DNA of 64,000 nt from Endozoicomonas sp. G2_2 (GCF_017744135.1 NZ_JAGHQU010000012.1:1-64000), one strand, 5' to 3'; positions 20,187-29,208 are shown, counted from the stretch's first letter. Numbers and translations are program-made. The notes: a model not told the origin generated them from the sequence alone.

Positions 20187-21497
20187 TCATGTCGTGCCGT
20201 GTTCGCTGCGTGTTTTCAGAAACGCCAGCGCCGCGGCGGCAATCACCGCGCCGCTGGCCATCACGATCGCCACGCCCTGCAGCCCGAAGCCGCCCTCGAA
20301 CAGAAAGCCCGCGATGATCGGCGACAGCGATGCGCCGCCACGGCCAATGCCGATGGCAAAGCCGGTGCCCGACGCGCGTACATGGGTGGGAAAAGCCTCG
20401 GCGAACAGGGCATACAACCCAACCACACCGGCGTTGGTGAAAAATCCGGCGCTGGCCGCGATCAGCGCCAGCCCGGTTAGCGTGCTCTGGCCGCTGCCGA
20501 ATACCGACACCATGGCGAACGAGATCAGCAGTACGGCGATCGTGAGAAGCCGCACCGGATAGCGACGACTCAGAAAGCCCAGCATCGCGCCGCCGATCGC
20601 GCCGCCCACGTTGGCCCAGACGAGAACGCCCGCGGCCGACGACGCTTCGAAGCCCATGTCGACCACGATCTTCGGCACCCATTTGAGGATGAAATAGAAC
20701 GTGGCGATATGGGTGAAATAGGCCAGCGTCACGATCAGTGTGGTGCGATACAGCGCGGGGCTGAACAGGTCGCTGGTCGCGCCCTTGAATTCTTCCTTGC
20801 GGGGCGGGGGCAGGGCATCCGCCTTGGGGTGTCCCATGCGTTCGAGCGTGCGGTTGACGCGGTCGAGCGCATTGTTCGGCTGACGCTGGCACAAAAAGGC
20901 CACGGTTTCGGGTAGCCGAAACCACACGATCGGAATGAACAGCAGCGACACGCCGCCACCGAACCAGAACACGGCCCGCCAGTCGTAGTACTGCAGCAGC
21001 CACGCGGCGACCGAGCCTCCTAGCACGGCGCCGATCGGGTAGCCGATGGCCATCAGCGACACGGCCAGATTGCGGTTCTTGTCGTTGCTGTGCTCCGCAG
21101 CCGCGGCGTTGGTCGCGGCGAGCATGCCGCCGATCCCGAGGCCGGTGAGCAGCCGCCAGATCGAAAGCGTGGTCACGCCCGTAGCGGTGGTCGCCAGCAG
21201 CATGCCGGCCGACATCACCACCAGGCACCCCAGTATCATCGGGCGCCGGCCTTTCTTGTCGGTGATGCCGCCCAGCATTATTGCGCCGGCAGCCATGCCC
21301 ATTAGTTCTACCGCGAGCACGAAGCCCAGCGCGGCACGGTTGATGCCCCATTCGGCGGCGATGCCGGGTGCGGCAAAACTTATCGAGAGGACGTCGAATC
21401 CATCCAGGCCATTGAGGCAGATCGTGATACCGATAGCCATGATCTGATATGGCGTGAGCGTCGACCGCGCGACGATCTGATCGGGCGTGGTGGCCAT
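20187..21497 (-). CDS. pcaK: MFS aromatic acid:H+ symporter (AAHS/PcaK type)
   Basis: 436 aa, twelve predicted membrane segments. The AAHS family signs are present: N-terminal LNGLDGFDVLSISFAAP in TM1, the loop 2-3 motif GGITDKKGRRP, and R-L-L-T-G-L-G-I-G-G in TM4. A cytoplasmic loop (residues about 200-245) splits the halves. Expected to import 4-hydroxybenzoate or protocatechuate. ATG 21497 has GGAGGAGCAG upstream; residues back to 21806 are not family-like. An inverted repeat at 21592 lies in its promoter region. PcaK versus a benzoate or vanillate transporter is decided by context only. Confidence 0.88.
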   Translation of the reverse strand: MATTPDQIVARSTLTPYQIMAIGITICLNGLDGFDVLSISFAAPGIAAEWGINRAALGFVLAVELMGMAAGAIMLGGITDKKGRRPMILGCLVVMSAGMLLATTATGVTTLSIWRLLTGLGIGGMLAATNAAAAEHSNDKNRNLAVSLMAIGYPIGAVLGGSVAAWLLQYYDWRAVFWFGGGVSLLFIPIVWFRLPETVAFLCQRQPNNALDRVNRTLERMGHPKADALPPPRKEEFKGATSDLFSPALYRTTLIVTLAYFTHIATFYFILKWVPKIVVDMGFEASSAAGVLVWANVGGAIGGAMLGFLSRRYPVRLLTIAVLLISFAMVSVFGSGQSTLTGLALIAASAGFFTNAGVVGLYALFAEAFPTHVRASGTGFAIGIGRGGASLSPIIAGFLFEGGFGLQGVAIVMASGAVIAAAALAFLKTRSEHGTT

Positions 21498-21591
21498 TTT
21501 TCTGCTCCTCCGGCGTTGTCGATCGCGGGTCGGTCGAGATTCCGATTGGGCTCTTGTACCAACCCGGCGGCCGGGTATCAGCGTACGTGCC

Positions 21592-21607
21592 GCGAACACG
21601 AGTTCGC
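21592..21607. promoter_or_regulatory. Inverted repeat upstream of pcaK
   Basis: GCGAAC-ACGA-GTTCGC, 6-bp arms, about 95 bp before the transporter start. It uses the GTTCG/CGAAC words of the IclR candidate site at 18445 but in the opposite orientation, so the link to the IclR protein is weak. Confidence 0.35.
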
Positions 21608-21693
21608 AAAGCGATGTACCGCGATGTGCAACGCCGAATAACGACTCGAGATGCTTGCCGCAGGGCCGGCCGCTACTGCGACCGTCGAGCAGG

Positions 21694-22143
21694 TCAGGCC
21701 GCGCGTACCCGCTGGACGCGGACGTCCGAGATGTCGTCAGGCGGGGTCGTGAAACGCCAGACCAGCGGCGCGAGATCGCCGACCGATTCGCCCGTAGGCG
21801 CCGCACCGCTGATATGCAGCGCGATCCATTGCGCCAGCGACGCGCCCGGTTTGTGTTCGCGCTGTGGATTGTTGAAATGACGCTGTAGCAGTTGCCAGGA
21901 GATTTCGATGGCGAAGACAGCGCTGGCCGGGTAGTCGCGGCCGGGCAGGGTGGGGTTCGGCCGTGCCGGCAAGGCCACGTTCAAAACGGTGCCTGCGCGA
22001 GGATCGACATCGGAATGCCGGCCCAGTTCGACTTCTGCGCCGGCGGGCAGTGCCTCGGCCAGTTGGCGACGCAGCCCCGCGGCCCGCCAGCCCTCGAACG
22101 GGATGACGCGGCTGTGTTCGGTGACGAGGGCGATCGCTTCCAT
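21694..22143 (-). CDS. Uncharacterised protein
   Basis: 149 aa from ATG 22143; the frame is open to 22260 but upstream residues look like untranslated leader. The sequence is protein-like, soluble, with no signal peptide or membrane span. Readable parts are MEAIALVTEHSRVIPFEGWR, a Pro-rich LPARPNPTLPG and an end rich in Asp, Arg and Val. I do not recognise a family. It lies between pcaK and the lactate permease genes, upstream of pcaK on the same strand with a 196-nt gap, so shared transcription is possible but unproven. It could be a spurious frame in high-GC DNA. Confidence 0.45.
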   Translation of the reverse strand: MEAIALVTEHSRVIPFEGWRAAGLRRQLAEALPAGAEVELGRHSDVDPRAGTVLNVALPARPNPTLPGRDYPASAVFAIEISWQLLQRHFNNPQREHKPGASLAQWIALHISGAAPTGESVGDLAPLVWRFTTPPDDISDVRVQRVRAA

Positions 22144-22411
22144 GGAATCCGTATCGGCCGCCCGGTGCGGGCCTTGAGGGGGGCCGTGTTCGCGCGGTTT
22201 TTGCCGTTCGCGCGCATCGCCTCGCGAGCGCGCCACCGTTCGGGAACTTGAAGTCGTCAATTAGTAGTAGCTCCCGTGTCGTTGTATGGCGCCGGCTTGC
22301 AGGTGTGTGCTGGCGCTCGCAAAGCCTGCAGACCGCGCTGTCGAGCCTTGCGTGGCGGTTCGCGGGGAAACCGCGCGTGCGCGGCGCGCGGATAACAAGC
22401 GCTTCGACCGC

Positions 22412-22436
22412 ATTCGTGAATTGTCGTTTCACGAAT
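22412..22436. promoter_or_regulatory. Inverted repeat upstream of lactate permease
   Basis: ATTCGTGAA-TTGTCGT-TTCACGAAT, perfect 9-bp arms, about 95 bp before lctP. It overlaps a second palindrome, CACGA-ATA-TCGTG (22430-22442). This looks like an operator for a dimeric repressor, possibly GntR type; no regulator gene is adjacent. Nothing else was seen in 22261-22531. Confidence 0.5.
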
Positions 22437-22531
22437 ATCGTGATTAGCTTTGCGGTCTTCGTGGGGCGCCTGGCGCGACCGGTATCCGGCCGGGCCGTCC
22501 GCGAATACTTTCAATTTCAGGGGAAAGGTTC

Positions 22532-24226
22532 ATGGTTCCGATTTACATGTCGCTATTGGCATTCGTGCCACTAGTGCTCGCCGGTGTGATGCTCATCGGC
22601 TTTCGCATGCAGGCTCGTACCGCGATGCCGGTGGTGTTCATCGTCACGGTGCTGATCGCGCTGCTGGCCTGGGATATGAGCGTCACCCGTGTGGCGGCCT
22701 CTAGCCTGCAGGGGCTGATGCTGACGATCTCGATTCTGTGGATCATCTTCGGCGCCATCCTGCTCTTGAACACACTCAAGCACTCGGGCGGCATCGCGGC
22801 GATTCGCAACGGCTTTTCCGGTATCAGCCCGGACCGGCGTATCCAGGCGATCATCGTCGCGTGGCTGTTCGGCTGTTTCATCGAGGGCGCCTCCGGCTTC
22901 GGTACGCCGGCCGCCGTGGCCGCGCCGCTGATGGTCGCCTTGGGCTTTCCCGCGTTGGCCGCGGTTGTCGTGGGCATGATGATTCAGTCCACGCCGGTGT
23001 CCTTCGGCGCCGTGGGTACGCCCGTCATCGTCGGTGTGACCGGCGGTGTTCAGAAGTCGCAGATCACCGAGCAGCTGGTGGCCAACGGCTCCGACTGGGA
23101 GCCGTACTTCCGGCTGATCACCTCCGAGGTGGCGATTACGCATGCGATCTGCGGCATCCTCATGCCCCTGATCATGATTACCGTGATGGCCCGCTTCTTC
23201 GGTGAGAAGAAGTCCTGGGGCGATGGCCTTGCCGTGGCGCCGTTCGCGCTGTTTGCCGGCGTGGCTTTTGTGGTGCCCTACGCACTGGCGGGCGTACTTC
23301 TTGGCCCGGAATTCCCGTCGATGATCGGCGCCATGGTGGGTCTGGCCATCGTCGTGCCGGCGGCGCGACGCGGCTTTCTCATCCCCAAGGAGCCGTGGGA
23401 CTTCCCGGAAAGCAGCAAGTGGCCCGAGGAGTGGATCGGCAACATGGAGATCAAGGCCGACCACGTCGCCGGGCGCACGCCGCTCACGCCGACGATGGGC
23501 TGGGTGCCGTACGTGCTGCTCGCCGCTCTGCTGGTGATCTCGCGCACGGTCGAGCCGATCACCAACGCGCTCAAGTCGGTCGCCATCGGCTGGAGCGACA
23601 TCCTCGGCCAGGACGGCATCTCGGGCTCGATCCAGCCGCTGTACCTGCCGGGCGGCATCATCTGCATGGCGGTGCTCATCACCTTCTTCCTGCATCGCAT
23701 GCGCGGTCCGGCCATGGGTGCGGCGTTCAAGGAATCGACCAACACGATCCTGGGCGCCGGCTTCGTGCTGATCTTCACGATCCCGATGGTGCGTATTCTC
23801 ATCAACTCGGGTGTGAACGGTTCGGATCTGGTGTCCATGCCGGTGGCGATGGCGCAGCTGGTCGCCGACGGCGTGGGTCATATCTATCCGCTGTTCGCGC
23901 CGGCTGTGGGCGCACTGGGCGCTTTCATCGCCGGGTCGAATACGGTGTCCAACCTCATGCTGAGCGACTTTCAGTTCAACGTGGCCGCCACGCTGGGTCT
24001 GTCGACCGCCATGATGGTGGCGCTGCAGGCCGTGGGTGCCGCCGCCGGCAACATGATCGCCATTCACAACGTGGTCGCCGCGTCTGCCACCGTGGGCCTG
24101 CTGGGCCGCGAAGGCACTACGCTGCGCAAGACCATCCTGCCGACGCTGTACTACTGTGTACTGGCCGGCGTGATCGGTCTGATCGCCTTCTATGGCATCG
24201 GCGTGGTCGACGGCTTGATGAACTAG
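22532..24226 (+). CDS. lctP: L-lactate permease family transporter
   Basis: 564 aa with 12 or more hydrophobic segments. It matches LctP/Lld[18 protein letters not shown], the VGTPVIVGV loop, [13 protein letters not shown] and [22 protein letters not shown] near the C terminus. Imports lactate, possibly glycolate. A GGGGAAAGG ribosome site precedes the ATG. It is single-gene between a candidate operator and a strong terminator. No lactate dehydrogenase (lldD or lldEFG) is in the window, although the next gene is GlcG-like. Confidence 0.93.
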   Translation: MVPIYMSLLAFVPLVLAGVMLIGFRMQARTAMPVVFIVTVLIALLAWDMSVTRVAASSLQGLMLTISILWIIFGAILLLNTLKHSGGIAAIRNGFSGISPDRRIQAIIVAWLFGCFIEGASGFGTPAAVAAPLMVALGFPALAAVVVGMMIQSTPVSFGAVGTPVIVGVTGGVQKSQITEQLVANGSDWEPYFRLITSEVAITHAICGILMPLIMITVMARFFGEKKSWGDGLAVAPFALFAGVAFVVPYALAGVLLGPEFPSMIGAMVGLAIVVPAARRGFLIPKEPWDFPESSKWPEEWIGNMEIKADHVAGRTPLTPTMGWVPYVLLAALLVISRTVEPITNALKSVAIGWSDILGQDGISGSIQPLYLPGGIICMAVLITFFLHRMRGPAMGAAFKESTNTILGAGFVLIFTIPMVRILINSGVNGSDLVSMPVAMAQLVADGVGHIYPLFAPAVGALGAFIAGSNTVSNLMLSDFQFNVAATLGLSTAMMVALQAVGAAAGNMIAIHNVVAASATVGLLGREGTTLRKTILPTLYYCVLAGVIGLIAFYGIGVVDGLMN

Positions 24227-24244
24227 TCGTCGCACCCGACGGAA

Positions 24245-24270
24245 AGCGGCCGCTTCGGCGGCCGTTTTTC
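24245..24270 (+). terminator. Intrinsic terminator after lctP
   Basis: CGGCCGC-TTCG-GCGGCCG followed by TTTTT, 20 bp after the lctP stop. A 7-bp GC stem with a TTCG tetraloop. Confidence 0.88.
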
Positions 24271-24376
24271 GTTGCGCCGGCGGTCTCATTCCGGTTCGTC
24301 ACCGCGGCGAGTCGACGCAGCGTTTATAGTGGCCGCACTTCACCCTTTCATTTGTCAGCCAACGGGAAACCCCGCC

Positions 24377-24784
24377 ATGCAACAGAAATCCGTAATCACG
24401 CTTGACGACGCAAACACCATTCTCGACGCGGCGCAGAAGGAAGCCGAGTCGCAGGGCTGGAACGTGTCGATCGCGGTCGTCGACGACGGCGGCCATCTGG
24501 TCGCGCTGCGCCGTCTTGACGGCTGCGCGCCCATGGGCAGCTATGTCGCCACCGAAAAGGCCCGCAGCGCGGCGCTGGGCGGCAAGGAAACCCAGGCGTT
24601 CGAGGACATGATCAACGGCGGGCGTGCCGCCTTCCTGTCCGTGCCCGAGCTCAAGGCGACGATGACCGGCGGTGTGCCGGTGATGGTCGACGGCAAGCTT
24701 GCCGGTGCCGTGGGCGTGTCGGGTGTCAAGCCCGATCAGGACGCGCAGACGGCCAAGGCCGGCATCGCGGCCGTGACCGGCTGA
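24377..24784 (+). CDS. GlcG/HbpS-family (DUF336) protein
   Basis: 135 aa, full length for the heme-degrading/GlcG family. It contains SIAVVDDGGHLVALRRLDG, Y-V-A-T-E-K-A-R-S-A-A, a central FLSVPELKA and the GAVGVSGVKPDQD end. Members sit in glycolate or glycerol operons or bind heme or cobalamin; the biochemical role is mostly unknown. It has its own terminator and follows lctP after that gene's terminator, so it is likely a separate unit. ATG 24377 fits the family start; the frame back to 24272 is not homologous. Confidence 0.85.
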   Translation: MQQKSVITLDDANTILDAAQKEAESQGWNVSIAVVDDGGHLVALRRLDGCAPMGSYVATEKARSAALGGKETQAFEDMINGGRAAFLSVPELKATMTGGVPVMVDGKLAGAVGVSGVKPDQDAQTAKAGIAAVTG

Positions 24785-24807
24785 TCGCGTTCGACAACGC
24801 GCGAAAG

Positions 24808-24845
24808 AAAAGCGGCGTCCGGCTTGGCCGGGCGCCGCTTTTTTA
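24808..24845 (+). terminator. Intrinsic terminator after the GlcG-like gene
   Basis: AAGCGGCG / CGCCGCTT outer stem with an inner CCGG/CCGG arm, then six Ts. The A-rich left flank also lets it act on the minus strand for the sulfotransferase gene that ends at 24863. Confidence 0.85.
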
Positions 24846-24862
24846 TGGGCGGTTGGCGCGGT

Positions 24863-26062
24863 TCAGCTATAGCCGTAGCGCGCGGCCACCGGGCCGGTGA
24901 TATCGCGGATGATGGCCAGTTCCTCGTCGCTGAAGGCGGGTTTGTAATAGCCGGGCATGCGCAGCCGCGACGCGGCGGCATCCAGCGTCGCCTCGTCCAC
25001 GTCGAGCCCGCAGTGGGCATAGAAGCCGGTGAGGACCTCGTGCGAATTCGTGCACATGTCTTCATAGCGCACGATGAGCGCGGCATCCTCGAGTTTTGGA
25101 TCGGCGTCGATACGATCGGCCACGTCGGCATAGATCATGGCCCAGTAATGGGCCCAGCCTTCCACTTCATGGCCGTCGGCCCAGAGATTTTCCACGCGCT
25201 CGAGCGTGGCCTGGTCGCCGGTATGAATCGGTCGGCGGTCCAGACCGAACTCGAAGTGGCCGACCCGCCGCATGTGCTCGAGGGCACGCGGATGCTCGCG
25301 CTCGCCGGCCTCGAACAGGGTCTGTTGTTTCATCAGCGAGGCGATATGCCAGACCGGATCCCGGATCGGCAGCACGAACCGCGCGTCGTCGAACATCTTC
25401 TGCAGATACTGCAGCCGCATCAGGTTGTAATTGCCTTTTGCGGCATAGCGCTTCGCGTCGCGGATCGCGAGTACCTTGCGGATATGCTCGGCGTAGAACC
25501 GCTCGAACTCCGGTGCGCTCGTCTGGGCGTTCAGTACGCTGCTGTGGCGCGGGTCGTGGGTGTCGGGGAAGAACGCCATCCACAAAACTTCCTCGAACGC
25601 CTCGGGGCTTTGCGATGTGACCGCGATACCGTCGCCGTGGGCGCGTTCCTTGGCCGTCTCGTCGGCCTGGGGCACGCGTGCCAGCCAGCGGTCCCAGAGC
25701 CAGGGGGTGAATACCGGCGGAAAATCGCGATAGCGATGGGTGCCGACCGCGGGATGCTCGGCGAGCAGTTCGAGCAGAATGGTCGTGCCCGAACGCGCGA
25801 GCCCGGCGACATAGATCGGCGCATCGATGGTCACATCCGCGATGGCTTCGCCGGCCATGCGCGTATCGAAATTGCCGAGCCGGATGGCGCCGCGCGGGTG
25901 GCGATGCTGCCAGCCGCCGACCCGGTCGATCCACGTGGGCACGGCGAAACTCGCGATCGCCGCATCGCTGGGGCGTGATCGCGCCGTGGGTTTGCCGTTG
26001 TCGGTGGGCGACGCGTTGGAGGCCGTTTTGTCCACGGCGGGGGACGGGTCTTGGTCGCTCAT
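24863..26062 (-). CDS. PAPS-dependent sulfotransferase family protein
   Basis: 399 aa. The 5'-phosphosulfate-binding loop GLARSGTT is at residues 87-94 and the 3'-phosphate region LPIRDPVWHIASLMK near 230, so PAPS binding is likely. RYEDM and YKPAFSDEE fit the C-terminal part. It is the Sulfotransfer_3 type, with no signal peptide. The first 40 residues are low-complexity and probably disordered. Start ATG 26062 overlaps the stop of the preceding reading frame by ATGA, indicating translational coupling. It ends a cluster whose first gene is an ASST-like propeller. The acceptor is unknown; lipid, glycan or small-molecule acceptors are all possible. Confidence 0.85.
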   Translation of the reverse strand: MSDQDPSPAVDKTASNASPTDNGKPTARSRPSDAAIASFAVPTWIDRVGGWQHRHPRGAIRLGNFDTRMAGEAIADVTIDAPIYVAGLARSGTTILLELLAEHPAVGTHRYRDFPPVFTPWLWDRWLARVPQADETAKERAHGDGIAVTSQSPEAFEEVLWMAFFPDTHDPRHSSVLNAQTSAPEFERFYAEHIRKVLAIRDAKRYAAKGNYNLMRLQYLQKMFDDARFVLPIRDPVWHIASLMKQQTLFEAGEREHPRALEHMRRVGHFEFGLDRRPIHTGDQATLERVENLWADGHEVEGWAHYWAMIYADVADRIDADPKLEDAALIVRYEDMCTNSHEVLTGFYAHCGLDVDEATLDAAASRLRMPGYYKPAFSDEELAIIRDITGPVAARYGYS

Positions 26063-26241
26063 TCGATTTTCGCCCATTTGTAGATCAGCAGCGAGACGAT
26101 GAACATCACCGGGATGAACACGAACAGCCAGGAGCGCATCCAGCTTGGCCCGAACGGGATTACCTCGAGCGTCGGCAATGCGATACGAACCTGTTCGACC
26201 GGCGCATCGTCGGGCAGGTAGCCCAGCGGGTTCTCGGCCAG
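26059..26241 (-). pseudogene. In-frame continuation of the membrane protein after an internal TGA
   Basis: After the TGA at 26242-26244 the same frame continues for 60 codons. It has a proline-rich linker (LAENPLGYLPDD) and a hydrophobic helix (SWLFVFIPVMFIVSLLIY) with a short basic end, then stops with TGA overlapping the sulfotransferase ATG. There is no plausible independent start codon with ribosome site. The preserved frame, membrane helix and ATGA overlap show this was, or is, part of the upstream gene. It is either a recent nonsense mutation, a sequencing error or a readthrough product. Confidence 0.7.
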
Positions 26242-26775
26242 TCAATGCCACCACGGCTGCTTGGTCACGATGCCCACGGGGGCGTTCATGTCGATGTCCA
26301 CGATGGACTCGCCGTCGGCGTTGACGCTAAGCCGGGCCGGGTCGCGGTCGCCCTGCCAGTTCGTGGCAAAGCCTTCGGGAACGGTCTGAATCGTGGGCGG
26401 CGCGCCGCCTTCCGGCATGGCATGGCCGTAGTTCGTCTCAGCCCAGAGCAGCAGCGCAAGCAGGGGCAGAATCGCGAGCAGGGTGCCGGGTACGACCAGG
26501 CCGACGTGGCGAAACGCGCTGACGAACTGATCCTTGATCAGCGGACCGGCGTCGGCGAAATCGCCGTCGAAGGCGTTGAGCCGCTGACGCGCCGCCTTGG
26601 CTCGGCGCTTGGCCTCGCCGATGCGCGACTGTGGCGACAGCAGCTTGTAGAGAAACATCGTGACCACGGCGCCCAGCAGCGCCCATATCGCGAGTCGCAC
26701 GGCGGCCGGCAGCACGCTCGCCATGGCGGCGTCCAGCAGATCGAAGATCGGCGCCGGCAGATCGAAAAGCCCCAT
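26242..26775 (-). CDS. Membrane protein, EMC3/DUF106-like layout, stopped by TGA
   Basis: 177 aa to the TGA, 238 codons if the following in-frame segment is included. Membrane helix 1 is at about residues 25-46, followed by a basic amphipathic stretch (GEAKRRAKAARQRLNAF), a QFVSAFRHVGL segment and helix 2 (LLAILPLLALLLWAE). A periplasmic-type domain follows with DPARLSVNADGESIVDIDMN. Helix, charged coil and second helix resemble EMC3/TMCO1-type YidC-superfamily proteins; this is a tentative reading. Start ATG 26775 has GGAGA upstream. It lies 72 nt after the YVGPGAG gene. Confidence 0.75.
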   Translation of the reverse strand: MGLFDLPAPIFDLLDAAMASVLPAAVRLAIWALLGAVVTMFLYKLLSPQSRIGEAKRRAKAARQRLNAFDGDFADAGPLIKDQFVSAFRHVGLVVPGTLLAILPLLALLLWAETNYGHAMPEGGAPPTIQTVPEGFATNWQGDRDPARLSVNADGESIVDIDMNAPVGIVTKQPWWH

Positions 26776-26847
26776 CGGCTGTCTCCAGAAACAAAGGCGC
26801 TGCCGGCAGGCCGCTCACCGCGGCCCGGCGGCAGCGCCGAGGCGTGG

Positions 26848-27144
26848 TTACGAGTTGGACGAATGCTCGTGTGAGCTGTCGCCGTGATGTGCCGTCTTGT
26901 CGGCGGCCGCGGCGTTGGCGGCTTCCTCCTTCTTGCGGCGGCGCATCCGGCGGATCGGCCAGAGCACGACGAACAGCAGCGCGGCGCCGATCGCGGCGAC
27001 TACGCCCCAGAGCGCGCCGAGCAGGCTCAGGCCTGCACCGGGGCCGACATAGGCCTGTGCGGCGGCAAACGGGGCCAGCATGAGTGCGGCGGCGAGGCCG
27101 CTGCGAATCAGGGGCGTCGGGGTCTTGTGGCTGAGCTTATTCAT
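26848..27144 (-). CDS. Small YVGPGAG-motif membrane protein
   Basis: 98 aa. An N-terminal signal peptide (LAAALMLAPFAAAQA) ends just before AYVGPGAGLSLLG, then a single membrane helix (VVAAIGAALLFVVLWPI), a basic stop-transfer RRMRRRKK and a His/Ser-rich tail. The mature N-terminal YVGPGAG followed by one helix and Arg cluster recurs in many bacteria in small proteins of unknown function. It is 12 nt downstream of the ASST-like gene, so the two are co-transcribed. Confidence 0.82.
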   Translation of the reverse strand: MNKLSHKTPTPLIRSGLAAALMLAPFAAAQAYVGPGAGLSLLGALWGVVAAIGAALLFVVLWPIRRMRRRKKEEAANAAAADKTAHHGDSSHEHSSNS

Positions 27145-27156
27145 GACGTTGTCCTC

Positions 27157-28488
27157 CTAGGGGGTCTGAATGCTGTCGCGAAATTCGGGGGTGAGTTCGT
27201 CCGGGCGCAGTCGCTGGCCGGACGACACCACCGGGATGTGCTGATTCTCGTCTCCGGCGCGCTTGGGATTGAAGAACTCCCAGACGATGCTGCCGTCGCG
27301 TGTGACCTCGAACAGGCGTCCGCCATCGGACTCGGTGATCAGACGGTTCCCGTTCGGCAGGGTGATGAGGGCGCCGCGCAGCCGGCTTTCGAACGGATGC
27401 GCCTTGTCGCCTTCGTAGCGCCAGACGATTTCCTCGGTCACGGGGTCGACCTCGAGCGCACGGGTGAGGTTTTTCGGCAGGAAGTGGCCGTAGTTGTCGA
27501 ACAGGGTGAAATTGCCGTTCGGCAGCGCGCGGGCCGAATGCTGGCCGAGCCAGGAGCCGGACATCGCCCAGGTCAGCTGGCCCGAGTCCAGGTCGATCAG
27601 CGCGGGCGTGCCCGGATGCCGAAACGACACCAGCACCTGGTTGCCGCGCCCCTGGGCCGGTTCGAAGGACTGGGCGAGCTCGTCGTCGATGAACTGGACG
27701 CTGTTGGTGTGCAGCGGGTCTTCCACCGCGAAATGCGCGATATTGGTCAGCAGCGGCTGAAAGCGAGATTCGTAGAACGACTCGAACAAGGGAATCTTGG
27801 ACTGTTCCTCGCCGGTCTCGCCGTCGAGCACCACCACGTAGTCGTTCAGGAACGGGTTTGCCAGCGCCGGGAAATCCTCGAATTTCTTGTCCGAGAACGC
27901 GTGCGTGAGCACGATGACGCGCCCGTCCGGCGTGATGTCGAAATCGTGATGCGTGGCGCCGTGATACTTCCAGATCACGTTCGAATCGGCGTCCAGACGA
28001 ACCATGCCGTAACCCCAAGGCGTATCGCCCGCGGTGATATAGATGGCGAGCAGATCCCCGTTCGGGTACATGATCGCCTTGCGCCAGTACATCAGGCCGT
28101 CGTCCTGGGCACCACGGCCGGCGGGGTTCGTGGACCAGAGCTTGCTGTAGGGCAGGGTCCAGCGATGGACTTCGTTGCCGTCCATGTCGACCAGCGAGGC
28201 GACCGGACCGCCGCCCGACGTGTAGAGCGTATAGCCTTCGTAGGCGCGCGCGGGATCATGGATGGTGACGCCGCGACGCTCCGTGCGGGCGATGCGCCAC
28301 TGGTCGGTCTGCGTATAGGGATCGTCGATCGAATCCTGCACAATCAGGGCGTGCCCCGCCTTGTACGCGTCGTTGACGAATTCGTAAGGAAACACCTTGG
28401 CGAGCACGACCATGGTGCCGCCAAGAAAGGCGAGAAAAAGACACGCCACGAAAAACGCCGCAAAACCGACGCGATCCGCCTTATCCAT
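27157..28488 (-). CDS. Arylsulfotransferase (ASST)-family beta-propeller protein
   Basis: 443 aa with an N-terminal membrane anchor (residues 8-31) and an extracytoplasmic domain. Arylsulfotransferase-2 motifs are present: ATHHDFDITPDG, LVSFRHPGTPALIDLDSG, GQHSARALPNGNFTLFDN and ITESDGGRLFEV, consistent with repeated propeller blades. Known ASSTs move sulfate between phenolic compounds without PAPS through a catalytic His; whether that His is present here cannot be judged. First gene of the four-gene cluster. Homologous propellers are often annotated without proven activity, so catalysis is uncertain. Confidence 0.82.
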   Translation of the reverse strand: MDKADRVGFAAFFVACLFLAFLGGTMVVLAKVFPYEFVNDAYKAGHALIVQDSIDDPYTQTDQWRIARTERRGVTIHDPARAYEGYTLYTSGGGPVASLVDMDGNEVHRWTLPYSKLWSTNPAGRGAQDDGLMYWRKAIMYPNGDLLAIYITAGDTPWGYGMVRLDADSNVIWKYHGATHHDFDITPDGRVIVLTHAFSDKKFEDFPALANPFLNDYVVVLDGETGEEQSKIPLFESFYESRFQPLLTNIAHFAVEDPLHTNSVQFIDDELAQSFEPAQGRGNQVLVSFRHPGTPALIDLDSGQLTWAMSGSWLGQHSARALPNGNFTLFDNYGHFLPKNLTRALEVDPVTEEIVWRYEGDKAHPFESRLRGALITLPNGNRLITESDGGRLFEVTRDGSIVWEFFNPKRAGDENQHIPVVSSGQRLRPDELTPEFRDSIQTP

Positions 28489-28669
28489 TTGTTGAACCCT
28501 TGATCCAGGGTCCCATACACCGCGTTCAGACCTGAATCGCGGCGCCCTCGGCTCGATTAGGACATTAGCATTTTTCTAAAGGTTCCGTTAGCGAAATGTC
28601 ATCGATATGGTGATTTCGCGCCGGAATTCGCGTCGCTGCCATGGCCGTGGCCGATCACGTCGATCGCAC

Positions 28670-29101
28670 CTATCTGCGCGCATCTATACGAATGTACACG
28701 CCCTCGTCGGGCGCCTGCGTCGCGTTGTCGAACGCCAGTTGCTGCCACTGACGGCGGGGCAGCAGCCGCTGTGTGGTCACCGTGTGCGAACCGTTTGCCC
28801 CGGCATAGGTGAAAGCGATGGAAACCGTCATGTCGCCGCTCGCGGCATCGCTCACCGTATAGTCGAGCCGCGCATCGCGCGTTGCGATACGCCCGGCATC
28901 GCGCGCGGCGACGGTGAATTCCAGCCGCCGCGGTTGCGCGGCGGCGCTGGTCTGCGGGTCGGCATTCACGCCGTAGCGGATCTGCACCGTGAACGGCTTG
29001 TCCGCGGCGCGATCATTCGCCGACTGGGCGAACGTTGGCGTAGCCGCCCACAGGCTCAGGATGAACAGGCCGATGGTCGGGCGGAATCCTTTTCTGCGCA
29101 T
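28670..29101 (-). CDS. Exported protein of unknown function
   Basis: 143 aa from ATG 29101, which follows AGGGGG. A signal peptide (LFILSLWAATPTFAQS) gives a periplasmic or secreted protein of about 119 aa. The mature part looks all-beta: RLEFTVAARDAG, LDYTVSDAASGDMTVSIAFTY and an end EGVYIRIDARR. No cysteine is in the mature part. I do not recognise a family. It stands between the ASST cluster and the queuosine transporter gene, with no evident shared operon (569 nt after the next upstream minus-strand gene is not the case; the gap to the transporter is 107 nt). Confidence 0.65.
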   Translation of the reverse strand: MRRKGFRPTIGLFILSLWAATPTFAQSANDRAADKPFTVQIRYGVNADPQTSAAAQPRRLEFTVAARDAGRIATRDARLDYTVSDAASGDMTVSIAFTYAGANGSHTVTTQRLLPRRQWQQLAFDNATQAPDEGVYIRIDARR

Positions 29102-29208
29102 TGCGGGCCCCCTGCAGCCTTGGCTGCCGTGCTTGTGGTGCCAGCGCCCGGCGCATGCCCGGTGACCGGCCATTGCACCGGTTATAGCACGGCCCGCGCG
29201 TGTTTTGA

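Noticed and set aside
26242-26244. TGA as a selenocysteine codon
   Set aside because: I see no clear SECIS-like hairpin just after it and no selenoprotein family match; nonsense or readthrough is simpler.
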